A stretch of DNA of 64,000 bases, from the NCBI GenBank assembly GCA_977006965.1, contig OZ345356.1, forward strand, positions 2,232,001 to 2,296,000, read 5' to 3'. Both the position numbers and the translations under genes were made by a program. This DNA is from Phymatolithon calcareum (lineage: Eukaryota; Rhodophyta; Florideophyceae; Hapalidiales). Positions 41,782-51,490 of this stretch are shown one piece after another. Positions within the stretch are counted from its first letter, which is position 1, and each line of letters begins with the position of its first letter. The notes under the pieces are model-generated. The model did not search any database. It was not told the origin of the DNA and saw only the letters and a list, made by a program, of their open reading frames with translations.

Positions 41782-42576
41782 GGTCCAGTCTATACGAAAA
41801 CAAATATGTTCATGTTCATGTTCAATTCGTATCATAGCCAACATTTGCTGGAACCGTCTATACAAAGACATGCAGCATGTTCACGAATTTTGTCCGCTCA
41901 GGAAGGCAATAGACAGAAAAATTGCCGCGCTTTTTTGTGACAGTACTAGTATCTCAAAACTTCTTATACTACCACAAACAACTCACAACATTGCGCCCCT
42001 TTTTCCTGCTAGCCAGGGAAGCACAATCGCAGCATTACACAGCGGTTTCCTCCACCACAAACAACACGAATGTCCCAGCATCACTCAAGTACTACGTAAT
42101 GTCCTTGTACGTTTCACGACGGCGGCGCTTTGAAGCAGAGCGCAAGCGGGGAAGGACTTGATGAACAGCAGCTGCAAATTACGGTTCAGGGCAACGAGAT
42201 AAAGCAATCCCCAGACTTGCGATCAAAGCGGCTCTGGCCGCTTTCGGACGAGAGCGATACATGGGGTCTGCAAATGCGAGTACGACGTCGCAGGGCAATT
42301 ACGAGGCGGTGATAGATACACGTTGCCAAGAAATTCCCGGGAAGAACACGGCCGTGGGAAAAGATATAATAAATTGAGCAAAAATGGTAAGTTAACTTCT
42401 TTCCCGGAGAAAAAAGTTACCGAATATATGGGATGCAAGCCTCTGCGTGTTGAATTCCAGTGGTCCCATGTTGGATGCAACCTGCCTTCGTCTTGCATTT
42501 CAGCAAATAGCGTGCCATAGATTTGTTCAATATGATCTGCCAACGTGAACATATTTGCTTTCGTATAGACTCGCAC
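41782..42576. mobile_element. PIF/Harbinger-like non-autonomous element, copy 1
   Basis: 795 bp with inverted ends GGTCCAGTCTATACGAAA and GTGCGAGTCTATACGAAA continuing as CAAATATGTTCA, flanked by TTA on both sides (41779-41781, 42577-42579). 3-bp TWA-type duplications are typical of PIF/Harbinger. No transposase domain is recognisable. Related to 53489-54700. Confidence 0.75.
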
Positions 42577-42579
42577 TTA

Positions 42580-43735
42580 GTCTAGTGTCAGTTTTTGCTC
42601 CCTCTCTTTTTACAGGGTGTGCATATCTCGCCCCTGCTCTACTTAAGCGGCGATCCTAATCGCATCTTAGACTGGTATCACTTCGCACTATTAAAATTGT
42701 CCTTGAATTGGACAGTCAGGTCAGCGTTGGATAATCTGGAGATTATGGTGATTCAACCCTTTGTATCAATCACCTCCCGATACCGAAGTTGCCAAGCTTT
42801 CTCGAATGAGCGAGATGACTTATTCGCGCGCCAGGCTGATACCAATCAAAGTCAAGCTTTCGGCTTGGCGAGATGACTTGATGAAGTCAGCAATTGTCGT
42901 CTTTTGATTCACAGCCCTAAGGTAGGATCAAAAGAGGATAATAGGTTCCACGATTGTAGTGTCTGAATCGTCTATGAATCAGTAGCTGCGTCCACGACAA
43001 GTGGTACGTTCTGTCTCCAGCGATCGGTTTCTGCCGCACCAGCTTGCGCTAGAATTTGACGTGTGGTTTTTCCTTCTTGTTCTTGATGCTTGGTTTCTTC
43101 TCAGTGAGGAACTCCCGGCGAGCTTTTATATCATTTCTGGTACACCAATTTCGTCACCCAACTTGGGTAAAAATTTGCGTTCCTATTGAACACGAAAGTA
43201 AACTGTCCACGAAATCAGTCGAATGATTGCTACTGTAATACACGCAATAAGTGCTGCGTGCAATGTATACGACCAGGCCTTCTACGTCGCGCTGGTCCAC
43301 GTGGAATACCACGAACACGCGCTAGTCCCCATGCTGAGACTCGACAACTGGAGCATCTCATCATCTCATCGGAGAGAGATCACCCCTTTTCCTGATAAAC
43401 CCAACTTTATCTTGACACTCCCAGTGATTACACTTTGACGATAAGCGACGAGAAGCACTCAGTCTCACAGAGAAGTAGTGGGACCTCGAGTCCAAACTCC
43501 TCGCCCAGAGGGCCACCTCCCGTGCCGGATCAGTCGCAAACAAGCTTGTGAAAGCAGCAAAACGAGAACTGCCACAAAAGGAGTGAAACGCGTCCGCTTA
43601 GAATGCCTCAGACGAACGCCAGAATCAATCTTTGGTGACGTACCTGGACAAAAAGTGAAAGCCAAAGTCAAACTCGTTATGATGGGATATAATTGAAGAA
43701 ACGTAGGCCCTTGAATCGTTGCTATCCCCACCAGG
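42580..43735. other. No recognisable gene
   Basis: Short ORFs only; possible old retroelement sequence leading into the RNase H-like segment behind it. Confidence 0.3.
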
Positions 43736-44138
43736 GAAGAGGTAAATTGAATGAATCAGTGACTCTATGGTATATACATGGACCGTGCGAGGACCATTGC
43801 GATATCCCTCGGTCAGTTGTGCAACAGGTTTTTTCGTCTCCTTCGAACGTGATGCAAGACGGCTCTAGTGGCCAACCACGGATGTGCGGGGAAATGATAC
43901 GGAAAATTTGGTATCTCATGGATCAACTAGAGATTTCATCGAAGCCATTTGGATACCGAGTGACTTCACAATTTCAAGAAATGATGCTACTGACGAGTTA
44001 GCTCGCAGGGTTTTACGTGAACGAAGCCTGGTGGGCCACAAATGCCATTCGACGCAACGAGATGAATCATGGAAGCATCGTTTAAACCCAAGCCTATGCC
44101 TGTCCCGACACTTTCCGACAGCTCCACGGACGATGTGA
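43736..44138 (+). pseudogene. RNase H-like retroelement fragment
   Basis: The last strand of an RNase H is visible as EAIWIPSDFTISRNDATDELARRVLRE in the frame 43884-44138; the WIPS...N.ATDELAR pattern is typical of LINE RNase H C-termini. Earlier strands are in broken frames. It may belong to family H. Confidence 0.5.
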
Positions 44139-44194
44139 AGTGATCTTAAAACAGCTGATTGGAGAGACTAGCCCTCTCGTGTCCTCTTATCACA

Positions 44195-44698
44195 AAAAGT
44201 AAGGAAGGTCCGCAACTTGAGATCACAGCGTGTCACAGGACAGGGGAGTAATTTTCCCCCTCGAGGTCCCGAATGAGACAAGAGGTGGGTTTTTGTAGTC
44301 CACTGAATCGTGATACACCAACAAGAAAATAACTCTGCTATAGCCAGAATCCAGCCATGACCTCTTGGCCCTAGGGGGGAAATTGTAGGTTTTTATTTTA
44401 GAAGGCCTCAACGCCGGTATTCACCAACACCAGAGCAGCTTCCCGTTCATGCTGCCATCTCATTACCCAATCAGATCACATTACACTATCATTTCTTCTA
44501 ACATATGGATTTCCAATGCTAAAAGTTTGTCAATCGCCGTTTTCGTCCCTTTTTCCCAAGCCAGACAAATCACTCCACCAACTAAGAACGGCCATGCACC
44601 ACCAACCATAGAATTCTTGGCCCTAGGAAAGTTACCCTAAGCATCAGCAGTTGCATTGGTAACTTTTAAATAAAAATCTAACTTTCTTCTGCTCCTCC
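44195..44698 (+). mobile_element. LINE A 3' UTR, interrupted by LINE B
   Basis: Starts at CACAGCGTGTCACAGGACAG, has GTAGTCCACTGAATCGTG, is interrupted at 44376-44614, and ends with GCATTGGTAACTTTTAAATA and a CTTCTGCTCCTCC tail. Confidence 0.85.
44376..44614 (-). mobile_element. LINE family B, 3' fragment inside LINE A
   Basis: 239 bp flanked by exact 13-bp duplications TCTTGGCCCTAGG (44363-44375 and 44615-44627). The body is the reverse complement of the last 190 bp of the B copy at 57649-58428. The first 50 bp on its 5' side match nothing in the other B copies, a possible 5' junction filler. Confidence 0.9.
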
Positions 44699-44699
44699 T

Positions 44700-44775
44700 C
44701 TTATCACAACGGGGAAATGCCCTTCCCGTATATTCGTATGACTGCGGGGCTTTAAAAAAATTTGCAATAAAAAAA
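44700..44775 (+). mobile_element. Family D-like tail
   Basis: CCCGTATATTCGTATGACTG, then CGGGGCTTTAAAAAAATTTG. Diverged from 23618-23745; compare 51430-51490. Confidence 0.45.
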
Positions 44776-45084
44776 GGGGAATTTACTAAAATGACCACCA
44801 TGCATGGGTGTAGTTATGATCCTGTACATTTCTGTCAGCATCCAGCAAACGGTCCATCACTCAGGTCCGTTGAGACCAATACATGCCCAGGTGCAACGTC
44901 TTGATCTTACAGTTATTTCGGTTTGTAAAACGGATCTGCCCTAGGATGAAACGGAACAATTTGTTCGAAGATCGCCATGTCCCACATTTCCACAGTTTTG
45001 TCCCAATAAAGCCGCTCGGCGACCTTGCCTATTTCGATTTTTCGGTACACCATCCGATTCAAGCTACCGTCTTCGACAATGGAC

Positions 45085-45240
45085 AGGCCGTTTACGACCG
45101 AAATTGATATTGGTGCTCTTTTCCAATCCAAGAATATCCTAAAATCAGCTCTTTCTACCTATGCTGCACTAAATGGTTACACGTTTGCCGTCCTGAAAAG
45201 CACAAAAACCAGATTTACGGCAATTTGTCATTCCAAATGA
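45085..45240 (+). pseudogene. MULE transposase N-terminal DNA-binding region
   Basis: EIDIGALFQSKNILKSALSTY followed by AALNGYTFAVLKSTKTRF and C: the pattern of the MuDR N-terminal domain. The frame stops at 45238-45240, right before the deletion junction. Confidence 0.65.
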
Positions 45241-45277
45241 ACTGCATCCACTCACGAATGCGGAACAGTCCCTGTAC

Positions 45278-45786
45278 ATGCACAAAATACTGCTCGATTT
45301 TTGCGCTGTTCGCCGCCGGATGAATGTGCATTGTTCTGGAGGTAATATTTTGATTATTTCTGGCAAGCAGTATAAGGTGAATTTGGATGACCGTTCATGC
45401 ACGTGCATGCATTGGCAGGAGTATGAATACCCGTGCATTCATGCCTGTGCGTCAATTCTATACGTTCGTCGTTTCCTCCCAGAATCCTCGCTGCCGTTGG
45501 GGGAATTTGTTGGAAGCTGGTATCAAAAATCCACATTTTCAAGATTTATCAAGGAGAAATAGTTATGCCACCGCTACTGGATCTAAGTGGTGCACTTCCA
45601 GAGCATGCCGATCTTCCTCCGGTGACTAGGCGCCCACCAGGAAGGCCTAAAAAAGGCGTCTCATAGCTGGCTCTGCATCTGACCGGTCCGTTACGTGTAA
45701 GAAATGTAACAAACCTGGCCATAATAAGCGCTCCTGCAAGGAAGCCGTTGAGCCCCAGCGGCCCTCTCAGCCCGCCTCCGATCAAT
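45278..45786 (+). pseudogene. MULE transposase C-terminus: SWIM finger and zinc knuckle
   Basis: ORF 45278-45562 carries the SWIM motif DDRSCTCMHWQEYEYPCIHA (C-x-C...C-x-H). In shifted frames follow RRPPGRPKKG (AT-hook-like) and CKKCNKPGHNKRSCK (zinc knuckle, about 45700-45745), then a stop at 45786. This order is typical of MULE transposases and their FAR1 relatives. Confidence 0.8.
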
Positions 45787-46014
45787 AAACTGATGTTATT
45801 TCTGGACCCCATAATTTTATGCTGCCCCGCATTACACCAAAGCTATAATCATAACAACACCCATTTTAGTAAATACGGCAAACTACGTGGTCATTTTAGT
45901 AAATTCCCCAAAAAAAACAAAGGGGAAATCTTGGATGCAATGGCGTATGATGCAGTATGCAATTGAACATTTTTTTCTGCGCATTTGGGCGCTCTGCTTA
46001 CAAAGATTTTTGTT

Positions 46015-46110
46015 GATGATCGAAGCTACAAGAGCGTAGCTGCTGAAACGCATATCTCTTGCAGTCTCATGAGTGTTACTGAGGGCGATTAATAAATTCT
46101 AAATTCGAAA
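46015..46110 (+). mobile_element. LINE family E tail, short
   Basis: GATCGAAGCT, GCTGAAACGCATATC, then AGTCTCATGAGTGTTACTGA and ATTAATAAATTC. It truncates the left end of the hAT copy that follows. Confidence 0.75.
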
Positions 46111-46704
46111 AAGTACTATATGCGCTGCTGCCTTGCTGAGGAAGAAGTTCACACGAGATATCGGGAAGACTCCATCTATGACAGACATTCGGCGCGATAG
46201 ATCTGCTTTCCGCAACGCTCGCTCGTAGATCTGTGATAATCGTTGGATATTGGTCAGACCATGTGGCAGTGTTGCACCCTGCTCAGTGTGCACAGTCGAA
46301 CAAGATGTGAAGTACTGGCCTTGGAACAATTCAATTGCAAGAGATTGCTGCTCGAGTTGCAATGCTCAAGACGAATTGCTCCGGGCTGACTTTTGAAATG
46401 ACTATTACAATGCACCAAGGCAGGCAATCAAGGGTAGTCTACTTTACCTCAGGAAGGAACATTTACATCAAACATTAAACTATCTCGCGTTCAGCATGGA
46501 CATTACATGTATCTGCCTTCTATGAGCTCTTCCGTGACCTCGTGGGCTTTGATTCGAGCTTCAGCCTGCTCCGAGCGCGATCTGTTGATCGCCTCGCTCA
46601 CCAGTTGGGCATTCCAGAATCGGTCGTTCGCTTTAAGGAAAACGAGTGCCTCACGGAAAAATTAAATGTGTGCGCCGGCATTGAAAGTAGTGGCTTCAGC
46701 TGCT

Positions 46705-46753
46705 GAAGATTGTGAAACCACTGCTGAAGTTCAGCAGTGGTTTCACAATCTTC
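46705..46753. repeat. Perfect 49-bp palindrome P1 (24-1-24)
   Basis: Arms GAAGATTGTGAAACCACTGC... and the inverted copy, centre G at 46729; all 24 pairs were checked and the 25th fails. It lies inside the hAT transposase remnant. Confidence 0.97.
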
Positions 46754-47124
46754 TGCGTGCTCTGAGGAAATCTGGCCCATTGGAGACATTCCCACCAATG
46801 TAAGGCGGGGCACGACGATCGATGCCAAGCGAGCATCTATACGAGACGTAGACGTAGTACAATATGAAGCGATAGCCGCAACATAATTTGCGCTGTTGCA
46901 AGACCACCCGTCGTATAGTGTAGCACCGTGAGTACCATCCAGTTCGGCAGCGATTCGGCTCTCAACGAGCTCGATGAAGCAAAAGAGCACACGGACGGCC
47001 GTCCTGACGGATAGCTTGACATGACGACAGAACTTGCGCACTTCGATGTCTTCAACCTGCGCCAACGGCTGATTTTTCATGACAATCACTTGAATATACG
47101 TATGCACCGCTTCTCGTACCCAGA

Positions 47125-47172
47125 GCAGATGCGTTGGCAACTTTTAAAAAAAGAACTTACACTTCTTCTTCT
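47125..47172 (+). mobile_element. 48-bp LINE A tail insertion
   Basis: Flanked by TACCCAGA (47117-47124 and 47173-47180). The insert is GCAGATGCGTTGGCAACTTT, an A-run, and CTTACACTTCTTCTTC. Confidence 0.88.
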
Positions 47173-47954
47173 TACCCAGACATATACCGGACTTCGAAAT
47201 AGGAGCGTGATGTAGCGCCTTTTTGCTGCATCGCGAGCAGCGCCTCATTTTAGAGGCGCTGTAGAGTTGCGTCTTGTTCAGATGGAGTTTGGCCTTTGGC
47301 GTAACTTCGTTTGAGGTGGTCGTACGGATTCCTGTAGCCCGTCTTCTCGATGAATGATACGATAGGAGTGGGGCAGCTCGGCCTCAGGCACCGATACTGT
47401 AGGCAGTTTCTCTCGGCCGAGGCGCCGGTCGTTCTCTCGATCATATGCCGCTTCACATTGCAAACGAACGGCATCAATGCGGATACGATTTCTTTAGGGC
47501 TCGGCTTGCTAATGGCGACTAGGGACCGTCGTGATCGGTGGAGTGTGGATCAGGTGAGGATGATCGCCGTTATTGAGACTGTATTGTACACCGCTTGATG
47601 CTGTGTTTCACAGCCGTTCACGTCACGAGACTCCACGTAGCATATGGATGGAACCTCGTCGATGCCATAAGAATTGCAATACCGGAGCTCTCCGCACATT
47701 TCAATTCCATATTGCAATGTATTGCTATCCCAATATATTGGGTCCGAGCCCTGGTGTGGTAGTGCATGGATTCGGAGATATGAAGAACTCCGCAATGGTC
47801 AAGAAACGAAGGCCTTTGAGTGAAGGTGTCCAAACGAGCGGCGGCGAAGCGGAAGAAGAAGCTGGGGGACGGCTTCGTTAAAACTCTCTCCGTCCTGGCG
47901 CATACTCGGGCGACAGGAGATGCAGCGATTTGCACGTTGCTTTCTCGCGGAATT

Positions 47955-48130
47955 GTTGGCGCTGCTGTGCGTGAACGTAGAGATATTTCTTTCTTTCCTT
48001 ATTGCGGAAAGGTCGCTCAGGCAAAAGGTAAGCAGCTCAAACTGTTTGAAAACAGATATTCCTTGTGCAGAAACTTGAGTACGTCTAGTGGTTTCTCATG
48101 GCAAAATTCCTCTACAGCCTTAGTGGTCAG
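47955..48130 (-). mobile_element. LINE family H 3' end
   Basis: The plus strand TTGAGTACGTCTAGTGGTTT and CTCATGGCAAAATTCC parallel 19870-19905. It resumes behind 48562 (CATCCAATAAGG parallels ACCAATAGTCTGG), so the piece 48131-48554 was inserted into it. Confidence 0.6.
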
Positions 48131-48154
48131 TGACCACTAAGGCTGTAGAGGAAT
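48106..48154. repeat. Perfect 49-bp palindrome P2 (24-1-24)
   Basis: Arms ATTCCTCTACAGCCTTAGTG... and inverted copy, centre G at 48130; all 24 pairs were checked and the 25th fails. It lies exactly at the left junction of the hAT-like piece ending at 48554. Confidence 0.97.
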
Positions 48155-48554
48155 ACTAGCAAGTAGATTTTTATTGATTGCTAGATACAGTGCAATTCGA
48201 TTTGCAAGTAGCAGTCCCGGCGATTGTCTGCAAGTTGTATTGCAAGTTGATAGCCTGCATTTATGACATGGGCCACGTCACGCAGCGCTGTATCCACACG
48301 TGGACTGAACGCCACGTCAGTACTGGAAACACTTGAATTGGTGCTCTACGTTTGTGACTATGATGGATTCGGCATAATACGTACCGAGATGGTACAGTAT
48401 AAATTAGAGAGTGCATGACATGCACTACATTGTGTCCGCTCAACACAGTCAAACATTTTGCAATTCGTATTGCAAGTAGGCGGGTTTTTTGCAGTCCCAC
48501 TCCAGTACAAGTAGATTGTAGTATACTGCAAGTCCAGTATACTGGATAGGACCC
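48155..48554. mobile_element. hAT-like MITE, left end missing
   Basis: Ends ATAGGACCCCTG at 48554, followed by GTGGTCAC (48555-48562). GTGGTCA also occurs at 48123-48129, as expected for the other side of an 8-bp duplication, but no CAGGGG start follows; the palindrome P2 is there instead. The body has repeated GCAAGT words. Confidence 0.6.
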
Positions 48555-48654
48555 CTGGTGGTCACTCATCCAATAAGGATGAAATAATGCAGGCACAGAA
48601 TTCTCGGCTCTAGATGATTTGCAGAGATCTTTCTAAGAAATAAGAAATGGAAAG

Positions 48655-48895
48655 ACAGCGAGTATGGGCAGTTAGAAGACACAACAGCATCCTGAGAAAG
48701 CAGAAACGGATCCCTACAGAGGAGAACAACGTGGCCTGAGTCATTGACAAGATACTGCGATGTTCTGATTAGGGGAACTGAACTTTCAAGTCTAATAGAA
48801 AACACGCCAAGTAAGGTGCCGACTTTCCTAACGTTGAGACGCATGGTACCTTCTCAATAAGTGCACTTAATTATATAGAACACCAAGCATGGCAG
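48655..48895 (+). repeat. Dispersed repeat, copy 2
   Basis: Same blocks and order as 33155-33390. Confidence 0.7.
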
Positions 48896-49009
48896 AAGAG
48901 GTACCCCATTATGGGTAGCACCTGAGGAAGCTTCGTAAGTCTGATAAAAAAGTTCGCTCGAAGCAATTGTATAGGGTATCTCCATGCAAGTGAAATTGTC
49001 TGTAGAGTG

Positions 49010-49135
49010 GAAAGCGTATGTTTTTATTATAGAAGCCATGAACACAGTCGCACACCAAGTTGGTGCGAAACTGCTCTGCTGTTGGTGTCACCAACAGCAG
49101 AGCAGTTTCGCATTGCCCTGTAAAATTTGTCTTCG
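49010..49135 (-). mobile_element. LINE family B tail with internal palindrome
   Basis: The plus strand TTTTTATTATAGAAGCC, GTCGCACACC, then palindrome P3, then CATTGCCCTGTAA, matching 36915-36985 except for the inverted piece. Confidence 0.7.
49064..49112. repeat. Perfect 49-bp palindrome P3 (24-1-24)
   Basis: Arms TGCGAAACTGCTCTGCTGTT... and inverted copy, centre T at 49088; all 24 pairs were checked and the 25th fails. Confidence 0.97.
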
Positions 49136-49551
49136 TTGCCACTGCGAATCGACGGCTAGCAAAACTTGGGTACACACAGGAGCTTGCCGCAGCCCGCAGA
49201 GCCGCAGGTAACATTAGAACTTCGTGCGAAAGGAAAACCACAGACTTTAATGCGCATATTAGGGAAAAGTGCGTTTTTTCCAAATTAGCAAGAAACACCG
49301 ACAATGCGCTCAATAAAGTCTCTTTCGAAGATCAAGTAAGAAGTTATGGAAGGTCCTTCGCTCTTCTGTACAACGGCGAACGGTTTCAAGACGCTGCGAG
49401 CAATTACATGTACTTCTGCGAACTATTGCGGGTATTAGGGCACGAATTCAACGGGAAAATTTTTAAAATGTACGAGCATTATCATGTGCCGTTCATACTT
49501 GAAAAGCAGCCAAAGCTATTCCATTTATCACATACTTGCAGCCCAGAGTGA
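49136..49551 (+). CDS. Hypothetical ORF fragment
   Basis: Open frame in the ORF 49060-49551. Its first part is LINE B tail; the rest (from ANRRLAKLGYTQELAAARR to FHLSHTCSPE) is a helical, soluble-looking sequence without a recognised domain. Truncated by the family A tail behind it. Confidence 0.3.
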
Positions 49552-49564
49552 ACGGCGGTCGTTT

Positions 49565-49660
49565 TGCGCGTGGAAAGTTGGGCCCTAAAAAGTTGCCCAA
49601 AGCGTAAGCGGATGTTTCGATAACCTTTAAATAGAAATCTTCTTTTCATTCTTTTCCTCA
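49565..49660 (+). mobile_element. LINE A tail, diverged
   Basis: AAAGTTGCCCAAAGCGTAAG, then GATAACCTTTAAATAGAAAT and CTTCTTTTC. Confidence 0.65.
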
Positions 49661-50667
49661 CATTTAATTCCATTGGTTATCAACGACTATCTAATCAAGA
49701 ATCGGCCGAGCAATGCTTGGAACGAGAACAGGGACTCTGAGGCCACCTCGACATAATCTCGTATCTGTGGGAGATCTCGTCGTCTACACGATAGCGTGGC
49801 AATGCAGCGCTGTGAAAAGATCTTGATCCGACGAGACCGCATGTGCGCCGCAATTTAGAACAAGTTCAATGACGAAGTAGAAGCCAGACACGTCACACTG
49901 GCATGTAGAGTAGAAGGCTTTCACTGTACTGGAAGGCTCGCAGGGGTCTACGCCCCATGCAGCCTGTAGTATTTTTCAAAAACGATGCTTTTCATTGCAG
50001 CTCTGTAGGAGAAAAAAGAGGTTGACGAGATTAAACACCGATACGAAAGGTTTCTCTGGGGCAAATGGTGGCTACATCTGCTCGAATTAATAGAAAGGAG
50101 CCTTGTTTGTCGAAGCGAGCTAGTTCTGAAACGATTATAAAAAACTCAATAGCTAATCTAGAAGACGGGAAGATGGTCTCCATGCAGAGAATGGTGCGCG
50201 GTAAACATTTTTTGAAGCGGCATTCTCCCGCTTTGAAATTATTTGTGCTTTTAGAGCTGCAGAGCGTGGAAGTCTAATTGTCGGGTTGAATTTTTTATTT
50301 ACACACTAAGCCTAAATCATTTTCCAAGAACGAGCCCGTACAGCATAATGTAGAGAGCGGACCACTGGACAATTGAACAATCACGTCACTTCTTGTACTT
50401 TTCACATGGTCATACCCGCTTTGAGATTTTGTCCCGACAAATGTATGCAGGATACACCCCAAATTCGCGTTCTCAACAAATCTAAATGCAGCACGCTGCA
50501 GCCGTATCTTATTGTCGTCATGAAGATCGAAGTTTGTTTATATGCAGCACTGCAGCCCTTAATTCAAAGAATAAACGTGGTAACCCTCCCGGCAAATATG
50601 AAGATCTAAAGGCGTCTACATTTTCTGAAATTCAAAATGAGCATTGTGAACGCTTGACTTTACTATT
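49661..50667. other. No recognisable gene
   Basis: Short ORFs (50065-50277, 50373-50609, 50486-50716) without motifs. The last 15 bp is the first copy of the duplication CTTGACTTTACTATT around the next insertion. Confidence 0.3.
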
Positions 50668-50854
50668 AAATTTCCCCCTCGAGATCCCGAAGGAGACTAG
50701 AGGTGGGTTTTTGTAGTCCACTGAATCGTGTTACACCAGCAAGAAAAGAAAACGCTCCATAGACAGAATCTAGCCAAAACCTCTTGGCCCTAAGAAAGTT
50801 GCCCCTAGCGTCAGCAGATGCGTTGGTAACTTTTAAAAAAAATCTACCTTTCTT
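50668..50854 (+). mobile_element. LINE A 3' fragment directly upstream of the RRM gene
   Basis: 187 bp of the family A 3' UTR (CCCCCTCGAGATCCCG, GTAGTCCACTGAATCGTG, GATGCGTTGGTAACTTTTAA, TTCTTC). Flanked by CTTGACTTTACTATT (50653-50667) and CTTGACCTTACTATT (50855-50869), one mismatch in 15. Confidence 0.9.
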
Positions 50855-50961
50855 CTTGACCTTACTATTTTAAATATCGCCGCCAATTACGCGAACAAGA
50901 GTGTGAGGAAGAGAGAAACTGCAACCGGCACTTCAGATTTCTAGAGAACAACGCCAAAACA

Positions 50962-51246
50962 ATGACCGGAACGAGGTTGTTCGTCGGAAATCTTTCCTGG
51001 AACACCACAGCCCAGGATTTGCGCGATGCGTTCGAAAAGGACCACGGAAATATTGTCAGTGCCGCGAATGTGGTGTATGATCGAGTTTCAAACAGGTCGC
51101 GTGGATACGGCTTTGAGGAATTCGTCACCGCTGAGGCCGCTAATGCAGCCTTGGAAAGGATGAACAATCATGTACTCGACGGAAGGCCAATTAGAGTAGA
51201 GGTTGCTGGCAATCAGGCAAGCAGGGCGAGCAGCAACCAGAGTTGA
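50962..51246 (+). CDS. Small RRM-type RNA-binding protein
   Basis: A 94-residue single-exon gene consisting of one RNA-recognition motif. RNP2 is RLFVGNLSW (residues 4-12) and RNP1 is RSRGYGFEEF (about 47-56), with the aromatic positions Tyr/Phe kept; the usual Val/Ile before the final Phe is Glu. A short Ser/Asn/Arg tail (NQASRASSNQS) follows instead of a Gly-rich domain. Such small RRM proteins bind single-stranded RNA in stress or organelle RNA metabolism; which applies here is unknown. The Met at 50962 precedes RNP2 by the expected few residues. A LINE fragment ends about 108 bp upstream, so promoter or 5' UTR sequence has been altered. Confidence 0.9.
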   Translation: MTGTRLFVGNLSWNTTAQDLRDAFEKDHGNIVSAANVVYDRVSNRSRGYGFEEFVTAEAANAALERMNNHVLDGRPIRVEVAGNQASRASSNQS

Positions 51247-51429
51247 CGAGCATTTGTGCTCTGACTCCGACGTCCGGACAAGGGCTGTGAATATAGATTC
51301 CTTTTGCTGCTCTTGCGTTCTGCTTGCATTATGTCTTGACGTGCTAGAGATGAGTAAGTAAACTAGTTAACAATAGGTTGTTGCAAGAAGACCGAACGAG
51401 GAAACTGAGCTGGTCTGAGCTAAGGAGCA

Positions 51430-51490
51430 GTTGGGAAAGCCTTGCCCGTGTATTCGTGAGACTGCTAGGTTTTAAAAAATACACCAAAAT
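51430..51490 (+). mobile_element. Family D-like tail
   Basis: GAAAGCCTTGCCCGTGTATT, CGTGAGACTGCTAGGTTTTA, then an A-rich end. About 185 bp behind the RRM gene. Confidence 0.5.

Larger units (their letters stand above)
44776..45909 (+). mobile_element. MULE with deleted catalytic core
   Basis: 1134 bp with inverted ends starting GGGGAATTTACTAAAATGAC (44776 onward and inverted to 45909), flanked by A-runs of 7-8 bp that may be the duplication. Inside are the N-terminal DNA-binding region, the SWIM finger and the zinc knuckle of a Mutator-type transposase, but no catalytic domain. Confidence 0.85.
46598..47477 (-). pseudogene. hAT transposase, decayed
   Basis: BED-like start SFIEKTGYRNPYDHLKRSY (47250-47477), then after a frame break REAVHTYIQVIVMKNQPLAQV, FCRHVKLSVRTAVRVLF and GTHGATLYDGWSCNSANYVA (46598-47140). 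A 48-bp LINE A tail splits it at 47125-47172. The C-terminal dimerisation region was not recognised; 46099-46362 may be part of it. A perfect palindrome lies inside at 46705-46753. Confidence 0.72.
46111..47753 (-). mobile_element. hAT transposon, larger copy, left end lost
   Basis: Right end GGTCCGAGCCCTG (to 47753), followed by GTGTGGTA; the opposite end has been replaced by the LINE E tail. On the minus strand the transposase runs from the BED-like region at 47250-47477 to 46099. The CCAATATATTGG palindrome just inside the end parallels CCAGTATACTGG in the element ending at 48554. Confidence 0.7.
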
